DNA from: Eucalyptus grandis
Taxonomy: Eukaryota; Streptophyta; Magnoliopsida; Myrtales; Myrtaceae
Direction of reading: 5' to 3'
Length of the DNA stretch: 64,000 bases
NCBI RefSeq assembly: GCF_016545825.1
Contig: NC_052619.1
Location: 48,997,090 to 49,061,089 of the forward strand
Position numbers and translations under genes: made by a program. The notes beneath the pieces were generated by a model. That model had not been told where the DNA came from, did no database searches, and saw only the letters and a list, made by a program, of their open reading frames with translations. Position 1 is the stretch's first letter. Each line of letters begins with the position of its first letter. Below, in pieces: positions 23,241-36,000 of the stretch.

Positions 23241-25689
23241 TAATTGGGGAAGCTCCACGTGTCGGAAAATGGGAGGCTCCACGTAGACCAGGGCGACCAA
23301 GGAGAGGACAGATATCACATGCGTTCACGCCCCCCTCATCCCCGTCAGTTGCGTCGGTCACGTGATGATGACTGCATGATGAAGACACGTCAGTGGTCTC
23401 GCCTTTTCCCTTCGCTGACATGATATGATTGGAAAGCCGAGAGATTCCCGACTAAAAATCGTAAATTATTCATCCAAAAATCACTAATCACGTGCAAATT
23501 ACTCTCGATCAAAATTTGCATGATTCTATAATTTGGACGTAACTGATTTACGAGACTTTTAAAGCATTAGAAGAGTTTTTACGTATGTAATATGTACTGA
23601 TAAATTGTAATTAAGGAAAAATACAATAAAGTCTAGTTTTAATCAACAATTTGTTGTGATGTGATTATCGTGTCATGACCACCTGATCTATGGTCACATC
23701 CACAACTTCATGTCCAGGTGAAGTGAAAGAGAAAGAAAAAAAAATAAAGGAACAACAATGGAAAATTCGGCATAAATTCTTCTATGATTTGAATTTGATT
23801 GGCTTTTACTACCATTTTAATCTTTACATATCCTTTGCACATTTTTGGTAGAGCCTATGCATGGCTTGTTTGTCCCGTTTCTAGATATCATTCTTTGTTT
23901 TTTTTCTCGAGGACGTAGCTAATGATTCGATACTCAATGTTCTGTCGTCCGCCTTTGGGCCACAAAATTGATCAAACAAACCTAACTCAATTATTCAAGT
24001 GGAGCGAGTTCCGGTGAGATTATCGTTCGGTGCAGGGAGTGAAAAATCAAGTTGCGTGACAAGAGATGTCGGCAAAGAACATGTAGCACGCCCCGCTGGT
24101 TTGACTTCGGATGATTTCATGAGCGAGCAGGCGAGATCGCTATGCGGATCCACGCTCGGATGGAGCTATGAATTGTAAGAAATCTGAATGCGGTTGGTCG
24201 TAAATGCACAGAGGTCGAAATACACGAAACTAAAATGACATGGGAGGAGATAAAAAGGAGTCGAGATGTGCACGAATGAAAAGCACGAAGAAATGCAGGG
24301 GAAAACGACATAAATGACTAATGATCTTTAACTCAACGTGGAATGTTCCTACCTAAACTTTTAATATATTCGATGTGCTTTCTAAACTATTGTAAGTGTT
24401 TATGTAGTCATTTTGTTTGCTCCAATGACATAAGACGTTATTTTGATGGCATGTATTATTATATGCTCTGAGTTAGATTTTTAAAAATGATAAGTCAACG
24501 TGTCCATCTACATGAAAAGAAATTAGGTGTCAACATGTCCATCCTTATCTGATAACACGGATTATTATATTTTGATTTCTCCACCATTCAAACTTGATAG
24601 ATTGGAAGCCGCATCAATATATTTCGTTAACTCGAATTAACGGAATGAGGAAATTAAACATTATTATATAGTTTATGAACTAAATTAAATATTTATTGAT
24701 AGTTCAGCGATCATATTGAGCAAATTAAAAATTTATAGGCCACTTCATATATTAGATTAAAATTCAAAGATCATTCATGACAGAACTTTGACCATAAAGC
24801 TTACTAGAGAGTGCCTCCCCTTGTGCCAAGATCTCGTCACTTCCCTCATTTCTTGCTCTTAATTTTTTGATAACTACTCCTCTTTCCCGCAGATATTGCT
24901 CCACCTCTCTTATTCACTTCACGTGCGACATAACTTCAATCTTTGATCAAAGCCTAATAAGCCCAACTTACAACAATTCAACTCCTTTTTCCTTCAATAA
25001 TTCAACTTAACCTACTTCACAGCGTAATTTTGCTTTCCTCGATCTTTGATTTATTTCTTCTCAATTTAAAATCGGGATTTTATATGATATATAGGTTAAA
25101 TGTTACTCATAATTATGTCAAGCGCTCAATGACTATGTCAAAGGCTAAATAAAGATTGAAACCGGTTGAATATAAACACCGACATGTATATTTCGCACGT
25201 TTTAAAATGAGATGTTGAAAATCTTGGTCCTAAAATTATGCACGTATCAAAAGGTTAAACGGGGTAGATCGAACTCCCTCTCTCATAAGTGAATCTTGTC
25301 TTAACACGACGTGGTGAAAATGGGTATTGGGTACCAACAAACTGTAAGCAATTTGGTGGAGAAAGAGATAACGTGCATATTAAGATATTGAAAGATGGCG
25401 TCTTGAGATAAAAGAGATGCATGTATGATATAAATTTTAAGGGAGCATTAAAAATGCATATCTAGATTATAAAACTATGTTAGAAATTAAAAAGTTCATC
25501 CAAGAAACTTATGAGCCATTAGATAAAGGGAACACGTACATGCACCGACACCAATAGAATTATTAAATCAAGTCAACCAATGGTTTACAATCTTTACATA
25601 ATCGGATAATTACTTGTCCCCTAATATGCAAATCACCTCGTCATTTAGACTTATCTCATTGTCAAAAGTCAAGGTTTGGTGGTCAATTA

Positions 25690-26520
25690 GGCCCTGTTTG
25701 GTAATCATCCAAACTAGGCCAAATTCTGATTCTTTGTTCCCGGAATCAGTTTGGGCTTAAAATTGCGTTTGGTAAAATTTTTGTTCCCTGGAACAGATTG
25801 GGAATAGAATCAAGAACAAAAAAAAAAGTTGATCCTTGTTAGGAACAATATGAGAATCAAAATCAAGAACCCTCCTTCCCTTCGGCCATCTCGCGATCGC
25901 CGTCCACCACCGCTCGCCACCGTCCGCCGTCCGTCGCCGCTGCCGCCGCCGCCCATCCGGGTTGGTCGGCAAGCTCGCCGGAGGCTTGCGGACTGGGCGA
26001 GGTCAGCGAGCTCGCCGGAGGCAAGCCCGGCCCACCGGCGAGGCTCGGCCTCCCGAGATCTAGCGAGGTCGGGCGGGGGTGGGCAAGCCTCGCGATGCCC
26101 AGCCCCAAGGCTTGCCTAGCCCCACCGGTGGCCAGGCGAGGCTCGCCCAGCCCCTCCGGTGGCCTGGCAGGCCTCGCCCAGCCCCGGCGAGGCTCGGCCG
26201 ACGACGCTCCCGTGAGGTCGCCGGTTCGGCGATCGGCCACAAGAAAGAAGAAGAAGATGAGAAAAAGGAAAAATGAAAAAAAAAATGAAAATGAAAAAAG
26301 AAAAGAAAAAAAGTAAAAAAATTATTTAAAAATTTAAAAAAATGATTTGGAACAATTAATGAGCACCGGTACCAAACGCAATTCTATTCCGAATCAGAAA
26401 TTTTGGACAGTTACCAAACGGCTTAAAATGCTTAGAATCAGTTCCCGGGAACAGAATAAATAAAAAATCAGTTCTGATCAAAATCTACTCCAGGGAACAA
26501 AATCATTACCAAACGCGCTC
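25690..26520. mobile_element. Tourist-like MITE with GC-rich core, copy 2
   Basis: Flanked by TTA at 25687-25689 and 26521-26523, with termini GGCCCTGTTTGGTAAT and, in reverse, GAGCGCGTTTGGTAAT. It is the same family as 6605-7493: AT-rich subterminal parts with GAATC/GGAACA words, a GC-rich core at about 25890-26240 with GGCGAGGCTCG words, then a purine/A-rich run. The paralogous position in unit B (TTA at 31612-31614) is empty, which proves the boundaries and the target duplication. No coding content. Confidence 0.95.
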
Positions 26521-26589
26521 TTATTTTTCGCATGTAAGCTTTGGAGCATTTTGGCAACAATTGTGGAAGCCAAGTAATTGAGTTGATTT

Positions 26590-27260
26590 GGTTCAATGAA
26601 ATTACCAAAAAAGTAATAAACTAATTTACTCCTAAATCCTTAAATTTTGGCTATTTAATCATAAATTTTTTGATGATTTATCAATGTAGTCTTCAAGCTA
26701 ATTTTCGTCGAAAAACAATAATGTGGACAACAACTATCATCTATAATACATTTGGTATTGACATTGATAATTTTTATAATTTATAAAAAATCTTTCGAAT
26801 CTTTTAAATTTCTTTTCTTTTTTATTTTATTTTCTTTCTATTTTTTTCCAAGTTTGCATCAGTGAGGGCTAATGACCCTTGGCTAGTCTACGTGAGGGCC
26901 GCAGACCCTTGCTTAAATCTTGGCGAGGCCTGCAAGTGAGGGTTGTTGGCCCTCACGGCTCAAAGTTTAAAAATAAAAAATAAAAAATAAAATAAAAAAC
27001 AAAAATAAAAATTCATAAGAACTCCCTAAGGTAAGCTAAGCTAGATGTGGGGACATAAGGCCTTAACTTACTAAGAGAGTCTAGTGTCGCACATTAAAAA
27101 GAAAAAATCTAAACTAATACTAGCTATATTATATGAGACAAGTAGTGTTTATGTTAGTAATTTCTAGCAAATATTCACTAAAAAAACTACATTGATTAAT
27201 TGTAAAAAAGTTTTTGATCAAATTGGTTGTTGTATAATAAGATTTGATTTTTTTTTTGGT
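26590..27260. repeat. Dispersed AT-rich element family, copy in unit A
   Basis: It has the pattern of a widespread plant repeat: TTTGATGATTTATCAATGTA near 26671, a pyrimidine-rich run, a short GC-richer centre with TGAGGG and CCCTCAC words (26870-26960), an A-rich run, then ATATTGACAAAT-like words. Related copies are at 31690-32320, 37950-38280, 46985-47515, 48770-49290 and partly 61225-61345. No protein is encoded; the class is uncertain. Confidence 0.65.
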
Positions 27261-27824
27261 AATTTTCTTGATTAGTGACCTACAGCTATTTAGGCGCGCC
27301 TCCTGAATCTCTTATCATGCCAATGGACGTATGACCATTCAATTTTGTCACATCTGTCAGCCCAAAAGCAAGAAAGGGAGAATGTAATACCATGTTGCTG
27401 TGAGGATTCCACCTCGATTTGATAAGGAAACTCCACGTGTCAGAAAAGGGTAGGCTCCACGTGGACGAGCGAGCAAGGAGAGGACAGGTCACATGCGTTC
27501 ACGCCCCCATCATCCCCTTCAGTTGCGCCGGTCATGTGATGATGACTGCATGATGAAGAAACGTCAGTCGTCTTGCCCCTTTCCCTCGTCGACATGATAT
27601 GATTTTTCTTTTTTCGGTCGTTAGACATGATATGATCGGAAAGCGGAGAGATCTCCGATTAAAAAATCAAAGATTATTCATTAAAAAATCACTAGTCGCT
27701 TGCAAATTGCTCTCGATTAGGATTCTAGACATGATTGATTCACAAGACTTAAAAGCATTAGATGGATCTTTAATTCAATGCTCATAAATTGTAAATTAAA
27801 AATACATACAAAAGAATCTTGTAT

Positions 27825-28445
27825 TAGCCTCTTTGTTTTTGCATAAAATGTAGCGTTTCTAAGGAGTCATTTTCTAAAAAAATAACCATATTTTTCAATT
27901 TTCGATCGAAATTTAAAAATGAACTAAAAGATATTTTTCGCCGTTTGGCAAATAAATTTGTTTCCTGAATGCACTCATTTTCAATAAATTTTTAACTATT
28001 TTATTTTTTAAAAATTGATTCTCAATTTTTAATTCTTTTCATTTCTTTTTCTTTTTCTTTTCTTCTTCCTTGGTCTTGGCTAATTGTCAACTATGGCGAT
28101 GGCTAGCAACTGGCCATTGGGGAGCACCAGCCTCACCTTAGGCCAATGACCGGCCAAGGAGGAAGAAAAAGAATAAGAAAAGAATTTAAAAACTCAATTT
28201 TTTTAAAAAAGAAAAAAGAAAAAGAGAAAAAGAAGACATAAAAATAAAAGAAAATGAGATCAAAAAATTTATGGAAAATATTTTTGACTTTTTGAAAAAT
28301 GAAGAGCCATTTTTCCCACCTTTAAAGGTATTTTTTCAATAGCGAAAAACATTTTATTTAACTAGTTCTTTTTCCTTGAAAGTGACACCATAAAATTCGA
28401 AAAACATTTTGTTTAAAGTTATTTTTTGTAAAGTGAACGAAGCTT
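27825..28445. mobile_element. MITE-like insertion specific to unit B
   Basis: About 610 bases with no counterpart at the matching place in unit A (near 23630). The ends are roughly inverted: CTCTTTGTTTTTGCA on the left, and GCTTCGTTCACTTTACA on the right read in reverse. The interior has complementary A/T-rich arms (AAAAATATTTTTGACT and similar) around a GC-richer centre at 28090-28160. This resembles hAT-type MITEs, but no clean 8-base duplication was found. Confidence 0.55.
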
Positions 28446-28770
28446 TAATTAACGATTTGTCGTTACATGATATTTGTGTCGTGAATATGTGGTCAATGGT
28501 CACATCCACGACTTCACTTGCAAGGAATAATCCATAAAAGAAATCGAAATAGAAAAGAAAAAAGGGAGATTTGGAATGATTTTGAAATCTTTTCTACTAA
28601 GGAATTCAGTATCCTTATTCATGAACATAATAAATTCAGTTGTTATGGTCGGACTCTATAAAGTAAAAAAGAGAGAGAGAGAGCACAAAAACGAACAAAT
28701 TCAACATAAACTCTTCTTTGGTTTGAATTTGATTGGCTTTTAGCCTTTTACTACCATTTTAATATTTAGA

Positions 28771-29195
28771 GTACAATCACTTCAAGCTGAAACCCTAGCA
28801 CTACTCGAGGGGTTGAAGCTTGCGCACGAATGGGAGAAGGGGAAAGGTAAAAGTGAAAGTACAATAATCGAATCTAACTCTTGCGTTACAGTTCAGGCAC
28901 TGTTGGGAGAAAGATAGGTATCGTGGGATAATGCAGCACAAATGAGGATGGGTCGGGCCTTATTGTCCTCTGTGCCACATATAAGACTCACTCACTGCTT
29001 CAGAGAACAAAACAAAATTGCCGATTGGGTTATTAAATCCCATCTCGACCAACGCCTCCCTAAGAATTGGGTTTCAAGCCCACCCCAACCACTGTTTGAT
29101 TTTCTTTGTTCTGAAGCCTAGATGAGTTCATGTTCTATGTTATCTACTTAAGTAGAAATGAAATGAAGCTTTTTCAACAACAACAACAAAAAAAA
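28771..29195 (+). mobile_element. 5'-truncated LINE (non-LTR retrotransposon) 3' end with RNase H-like tail
   Basis: The insertion is absent from the matching place in unit A (near 23818). One frame reads SLQAETLALLEGLKLAHEW, then an in-frame TAG, then SSVPHIRLTHCFREQNKIAD and LFDFLCSEA ending in TAG. The AE..AL..GL..A start and the R..N..AD end are features of the RNase H-like domain found at the end of plant L1-type polyproteins. It ends in CAACAACAACAAAAAAAA, a typical LINE tail, with flanking AATATTTAGA and AATCTTTAAAT as possible imperfect target duplications. Confidence 0.75.
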
Positions 29196-30384
29196 TCTTT
29201 AAATATCCGTTGCGCATTTTTGGGAGAGCGTATGCATGGCTTGACCTGATGATTCGATGCTCGATGTTCCATCGTTCGCTTTTCGACTACTAGAATTATC
29301 CAACAAACGTAACTCAATTATCCAAGCGGAGCGAGTTCCAGTGAGATTATCGTTCGGAGTAGGGAGTGAGAATCGATTTGTGCGCGCGGTCGAAAGAGAT
29401 GTCGGCGAAGAACATGTGGCGTGCCCCGGCGGATCGACTTTGGATGATTTCATGAACGAGAAGGCAAGATCACTCCTGCGGATCCACGCTCAAGTACAAA
29501 AAATGTGCGAACGGGCTTGGATGGAGTTATGAATTATAAGAAATCCGAATGTGGTTGGTCGTAAATGTACAGGGGTTGAAGTACACGAAATTGAAATGAC
29601 ATGGAAGGAAATAAAAATGAATCGAGATGTGCAAGAAAGGAAAAGCCCAAAGAAATGCAAAGGGAAAATTACACAAATTAGCCATGAACTTTGGTTCAAT
29701 ATGTGACGTCATCCTTAAATTTATATTATATTAAACATGGTCCCTAAACTATTGGTAAATATTCAATGTACTCACTTTGTTTGACATAGATTATTATATG
29801 GAGTTCGATCTTTAAAAATGATAAATCAATATGTCTATCTTTTCATCCATCTACTTTAGACAAGTAAGATGAAAATTAGGCGTTAACATGTTCATTATTA
29901 TTTGACGACATAGATTATCATATTATGGTTCAAGATAAACATCTTACTTAAATAATCCACTTGTACCTTTTTTTTGTCCACCATTCAAATTTAACGGATT
30001 GGAACTTGGAAGTCACGTCGGCAGATTTCGTTAACTTAAACAAATGAAAGAATGACAGTAAATATTTTTATATAATTTATGCATTAGATTGAATATTTAT
30101 TAATAATTCGGAGACTGCCATTAAACTAAAGTTCAGAAATCATTCATGTCGATTTTTTTGGAAATGCAAAAGATAAACCCTCGGTGGAGCGGGAGAAGTT
30201 TGATGATGAAGCTTTATAGAGAGTGCCTTCACTTGTGCCATGATCTCTTCACTTCCTGTATTCCTTGCTCGTAATTTTTGATAACTGCTCCTACTTCCAA
30301 GGGGACGAACCCCACCTTTCCGCAAACAGCTCCCTTCAGCCTTTCCCATTCTCCATTCCCATTGATATTGCCCCACCTCCTCTA

Positions 30385-30850
30385 ACTCACTTTTTTTTGG
30401 TAAAAAAAATTGTATCCATGACTCAAAAGAATATATAAAAAGTACATAAAGTTTCATGGTAAAGCAAATCAAAGCAGAGCAAAGACCGGATTACTACAAA
30501 ACAAAGCAAAATCCATAATACAATGAAAAATAACAAAGCACCGGTAGAGTTAAGCACACTCATTCCAAAGAAATGGATCTGTCAAGCAAAATAATTAGCG
30601 GTCAATCACTAGATCTTATATAATCGTCAATGATGAGCACGCGCTAGAAATTCATTTGTTCAATAACTACACCATTGCCAATTGATGGTGTGCTCCTAGT
30701 TTCAACTTCGTCAACACTGTTGTTGTTATACAGAGACAACCAAAATAGGTTGAATAAACACATATCTAACCTTCGGAAGAGCAAATTTCATAATTTGATG
30801 AGAAGCCAGAGCTCCTGCGATGATCATTGAAATCAAGGCAAAGGACCTGT
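30385..30850 (-). mobile_element. Insertion specific to unit B beginning with a T run, probable retroposed DNA
   Basis: Between CTAACTCAC and CGTGTGCGACATAAC there are about 460 bases not found at the matching place in unit A (near 24920). The left end is TTTTTTTTGGTAAAAAAAATTG, that is, a poly-A-like tail if read on the minus strand. No domain was recognised. A SINE or LINE tail in minus orientation is the simplest reading. Confidence 0.45.
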
Positions 30851-31689
30851 ACGTGTGCGACATAACTTCAAGCTTTAACCAAAGCCTAATAAGCCCCATC
30901 TTGCAACGATTCAATTCCTTTCCCTTCAATAACTCTACCTAACCTACTCAACAGCGGAGTTTTGCTATCCTTTGATTTATATATTTTTAATTTAAAATCG
31001 CGAGTTTTATATGATACATAGATTAAATGTCACTGTTGTCAACCGTTGAATTGCTAAGTGAAAGGCTAAATCAAGATTGAAATTGGTTGAATATAAGCAC
31101 TAGCATTTATATTTCACGCATCTTAGAATGAGATGTTGAAAATCTAGATGCCAAAATCATGCACGTATTAAAAGGTTAAATGGTTTAGTTGGATTCCCTG
31201 TCTCGTAAATGAACTCGTCTTAGAACGTGGTGAAAATGGGTGCCGACAAACTATAAGCAATTTGGTGGGTAGAGATTAAAAGCATATTAATATCACGAAA
31301 GATGGTGTTTTGACTTAAAGAGATGCATGTACACACAAAATAAGCGTGAAAGATGTATTATCTTGATTATAATGCCATGTTAGAAATTGAAAAGTTCATT
31401 CGAAAAACTTGTGACCCATTAGATAGAGGAGACCATACGCGCATCGAAACTCTATAAAATAATCGTCGATCAGAGCATTTTATCATTAATAAAGTCTTCA
31501 ACCAGTGATTTGCAATCTTTACATAATTGGATAATTACTCGCGCCCCAATATGCAAATCGCCTCGTGATTTAAGTTTATCTCGTTGGCAAAAGTCATTGT
31601 TTGGTGGCCAATTATTTTCCACATGTAAGGTTTGGAGCATTTTGGCAACAATTGGGGAAGCCAAGTACTTTAGTTGATTTAGTTCAATA

Positions 31690-32320
31690 AAATTACTGAA
31701 AAAAGCACTAAATCAATTGTACAACGATCAATTCACTTCTAAACTTTCAATTTTACTAATTCAGTCTTAATTTTTTTTTATGATCTATCAATATAGTATT
31801 TCAAGTTAATTTTTTACCAAAAACAATTGACGCGAATGACAGCTATCTTATATGGTACAATCGATGCTGACATGGATAGTTTTTGGAATTTAAAAAAAAA
31901 TCTTATGAATTTCTTGAATTTCTTTTTCTTTTCTTTCCTTTTCTTTCTTTTTCTTTTCCAACTCTAACCAACAAGGGCCAATGACCTTCGCCTAGTTTGG
32001 GCAAAGGCGTATGCCTTTGCTTGGATCTTGGCAAGGGTTGCTAGCCCTTATGATTGAGAGTAAAAAAGAATAAAATATTCATAAAATGCCCTAATAAGCT
32101 AAGCTAGGCATGGGGTGAAAGCCTTACTAAGAGGGTGTCACACATTAAAAAAATATTATTTATGTCAGCACTGGTTACGTTATGTAAGATAGTTAGTGTT
32201 TACATCATTAATTTTTTGCAAAAATTGGCTAGAAAAACTATATTGACAAATTGTCAAAAAGTTTAAGGCTAAATTAGCTAATGTAAAATAAATTGAAGAT
32301 TTTTTTTGGGTAAATTTTCT
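31690..32320. repeat. Dispersed AT-rich element family, copy in unit B
   Basis: It is colinear with 26590-27260 (TTATGATCTATCAATATAG, pyrimidine run at 31915-31960, GC-richer centre with AAGGGCCAATGACC, ATATTGACAAATTG near 32240), so it was already present before the segment duplicated. Confidence 0.65.
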
Positions 32321-32324
32321 AGTC

Positions 32325-33003
32325 AGTTCCTTGCCCTCTTGTATCTAGATTACTCATCCTAACATCATTTATCGTGTGAGTGGACGTATGACCTTTCAAA
32401 TTTGTCAAATCCGTGAACCCAAAAGGAAGAAAGAGAGAATGGAATACTATGTTGCTGTAAGGACTCCACCTCTGCTTGATAAAGTTGATACATCAAATTC
32501 AAAGCACTAACCTTTAGCCAAATTATGTTCCAAGTTCGAATTAAAGCAATGAGATCCTCTAAAATCAACATCACCATTGTGTGATATGAGATCGAGATCG
32601 AGATCCAAAAAGGGAGAGAGAAAGGGGAGGGAGATCAAAATCAAATCATTTAAGATTTTTTTTGTAATATTTCCAATTAGTACCCTACCCCTCCTGTATC
32701 CGGATTGCTCGTCCTAACATCACTTATCATGCGAGTGGATGTATGACCATTCTGATTTGTCACATCTATCAGCCCAAAAGGAAGAAAGGGAGAATGTAAT
32801 ACCATGTTAGTGTAAGGACTCCACCCCTGTTTGATAAAGTTGATACATCAAATTCAAAGCACTAACCTTTAGCCAAATGATGTTCCAAGTTCGAATTAAA
32901 GCAATGAGATCCTCTAAAATCAACTTCGTCATCTTGCAATTTGAGATTGAGATTGAGAGAGGGAGAGAGAGAAAGGGGAGCGAGATCAAAATCAAATCAT
33001 TTT
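32325..33003. repeat. Local tandem duplication, period about 355 bp
   Basis: The block 32325-32650 recurs at about 32680-33003: TGGACGTATGACC at 32381 and TGGATGTATGACC at 32736, then TGATAAAGTTGATACATC, CAAATTCAAAGCACTAACC and a GAGATCGAGAT/GAGATTGAGAT purine run in both. The first 150 bases also occur at the end of unit A (27280-27425), giving three copies. Short minus-strand readings through both copies share ALNLMYQLYQ only because the DNA is duplicated. Confidence 0.9.
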
Positions 33004-36000
33004 CCCTCCACTTTTGCTTCTCATTTTTAACCTGGGAAAGAAAGTTTTTGCCCCTTGCTCTCCCAATTGAGCTCCACTCATTCAAGGAAGAAGGCCTGGT
33101 CCAAATCTGCTTGTTTTCTTGTCCATCGGTGGTCAGACAAATGCCAAGACCTGCTTTCTGCACTAGTCAGCTGCAGACAATGCCGGGACCAGCTAAGGCT
33201 CATAGACCTTTCTCTATCTCCAGGATTCTTATGTTATCTCATGAGATTTTTTGCCCACGTTCAGCCCAATATTAGGACTTGGGCCCCATCGAAATTGTTG
33301 GATCTCAATCCAGTTTTTTCTTTTTTTGGGGATGGTTTTTGTCTTGGCCGACATTTTTGATAAGTCTGAATTATCAATTTCATCAGTATACTGTAGAAAA
33401 ATGTGCCGGGCTTTTCATTTACTAATTCTTTAGAGAAGGTTAAATAAAGGGCAAATCCTCCACCCAAAAAAAAAAAAAACAAACAAAAAAACATATCAAA
33501 CTTTTATCCATGAGATAAAATATCCTAATTAAGTAATCTATGAACTTTCATCCACTGGACAGTAATACGTGCCATTAGATTTTCCGTTCAAGCAAACTAA
33601 TATGGCATTGACACGATTACGATGATGTTCTAGAGTAACATGTCAGTAGATAAAAGACCTCTAGCGATCTCTTACAACATGTCTGAAACGGCTTAATCAC
33701 AATTAAGAAGAAATCGGAAATAATGATTGTTTTTTCAAGGAAAAAACAACAACATCGTTTGACTTTCACCTAGCTCTTGTTGAATTATTCATGACTATCT
33801 TTTTCACCCAAGCTAATGATGTCTTTTAATAGATGTGGATAACCATTACCCATGCTGTGCATGACACCAGCACATATGGACGAGAAGCTTAAAAGTGGGG
33901 ACTCCTATCTATCGGGATAAATCTTTGTGATATTTCTTGTTCGGTTTGCAAAGTCACGATATTTTCGTCCATTGACTCGTGGATTTTTTATTTATTTTTT
34001 TGCCCCTGATTTCCGATAATCACGCAGCTACACCTGTAGAGATGGTTCGGAAGTGCGTGAGAATTACCCTAAACTCCCTTATTTGGTTCATGACTCCTCG
34101 TTACATTACGGGACTATTCCAAGTGTATCACGCCCCAAATTTTTATCATGCCCAGAAACTTGTGCATGTCAACAGGCCACGTTCAATTCCCCTTGTTCTG
34201 AGGGCGAGGAATTCAAAAAGAAAAGATGAGCAATTGAATTCATCTCATCCGCCAGGTGAGCTCAACGTTCGGATACGCAATCCAAAGAGGAGGACAGCGA
34301 CCTTCCCCAACACCTTCCAGCCTCCATTCAAAGCTCCCAATCCAACACCTCCTGTCAGGGTCAAAAGTCAACCGTCTCTCTCTCCCCCTCTCTCTCTGTA
34401 ACAGCGACTGTCTGTACTGCAGATAATCTAATGAAAATCTCAGGGCTGCACGTTAACAGCTAGCCACCGCAGGGAAGCAGGCAGACCGAGCTTTTATTCT
34501 ATGGAAACGGAGGGCGATGGTCCCCCCCACGAACCGAACCGGCGCTAACTCGACCTCGGAGTCTTTCACAAGTCAATACTAGACCGGAGCATCTCTCTCT
34601 GTCTCTGTCTCTCTGTCTCTCTCTCTCTCTCCCCTTGAGGTGCACGGGTTCTTCCGGACCGCAGCCTCGTTGTCGATTGCAGCTGAAGTGGGTCCGATGC
34701 AGAATCCACCACGTTACGGAATTTATGTTGGTCTTCTACGTGTTCTCGCACGAGTTCTCGCTGTACAGTATGGTTGGCCTAACTTTCTTAATTAGGACTC
34801 CGTTTTGTAATTGTCGGTGTCAAAAGAATCTACCGAGTTGTTATCGATCATTCGTGTCGCTAACATTATAGTGATTCTATCGGTCATAGCGTGTGGTATC
34901 TTTAACTATCAAGCACTTTGGTTCGATAACTAAAGTGGCACATCAAATTTGATAATTCTTCTTAAATGTAATTCCTGGGTTGTTAAATAATATGTCATGC
35001 TATCTTCTTATGCCTTGAAATCATTGAATGAACTTGTAGTTGAAGATATTTTGCCCTATAGGTCGTGAATCATGCTCAAAATCTTATCAACTCAAACTAT
35101 TATTCGGTGCTTTTTAGTTTGCATGTATATCCATGCACGACTGATATTGATTTTAGGTACTTCACTGAATTTTATGCCTCGATATGATAAATTTGTGGGT
35201 GTCAATTTTAGGGGTGAGCATACCGAGTCTCAATAATTGTCACAAGTTTCTTTAAGATTATCAACATTACGAGGTTGTTGTTATTTCATAAGAAGCTGAA
35301 AGTATTCTGATAATGAACCTAACTAATGTTGATAACTCTAAAGAAAATAGTGTCGACTTTTTATGCATGGACTGTGACTGTGACTAGAATGAAAGTTAGG
35401 ATATTTTCAGCCACAAAAAAAGTCATGTTTGGAATGGAACCTGAAGTAGGGTAGTTATAGGGATCTAGGCTCTCTTGCGAACAAGCCAAGACCCTAGCAG
35501 GGTTTATTGGGTCCACACGCTCGGACCACTAGGATGTTTCTATCCTTTTTCACAAATTAGTTACCGCATTGATTAGGCATTCCAGTGCGATGTGTCTACA
35601 TCTTTCGGCTCAGACTGATTCTCGGACTTATCCGGAACCCCTTGGCTTCATCCTTAAGCAAGTTGGCGACTGTGATCCTAAGATCACTCGAGGAAAGTCA
35701 TGCAGTGAACTGAGTACGAGATCCGTCGCATCCGAAATCAAACAGTCTTCGCGTGCTTAGCTTTTTTGCTTTTACAAAGTTTTCACGTCGCCTGCTTTGA
35801 TTCGAGAGATTTTGGCGTCTGCGTACCCTGTCGAGACGTGCGCTGTTCACCCGGCTTGTCATCTTCCTTCCTTCCATTATCGTCTTGCCAAAGGCCAGCA
35901 TCAAGAACACTATTGCCCGTGCGCTCCACCAGGCCCCAACATCGAATGGTGGGTTTTGTGCAGAATTAGAAGAGTCCACTCACGACTCAAAGGAAAGGTC

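Larger units (their letters stand above)
23252..27430. repeat. Tandem segmental duplication, unit A
   Basis: Unit A and unit B (27431 to about 32480) share colinear blocks along their whole length. Examples are CATGCGTTCACGCCCCC (23319 and 27494), TGTGAYTATCGTGTC-like DNA with GGTCACATCCAC (23692 and 28497), AGATTATCGTTCGG (24015 and 29345), GTGCGACATAACTTCAA (24925 and 30854) and TAATATGCAAATC (25622 and 31547). Unit A lacks the three insertions of unit B but carries its own MITE at 25690-26520. No intact gene is visible in either unit; readings such as 29257-29532 are not shared as open frames. Confidence 0.88.
27431..32480. repeat. Tandem segmental duplication, unit B
   Basis: This is the downstream partner of unit A. 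The junction near 27431 joins the end of unit A (TGTTGCTGTGAGGATTCCACC) to a restart of the unit (CTCCACGTGTCAG). It is longer than unit A because it holds insertions at about 27825-28445, 28771-29195 and 30385-30850. Its right end (32325-32480) matches the end of unit A at 27280-27425. Confidence 0.88.

Noticed and set aside
29257..29532. 91-codon plus reading in duplication unit B
   Set aside because: The paralogous stretch in unit A (about 23960-24180) does not keep the same open frame, so no sign of constraint.
33979..34401. 140-codon plus reading
   Set aside because: No recognisable family, ends in a CT-repeat-encoded Ser/Pro/Leu tail, and no exon structure around it.
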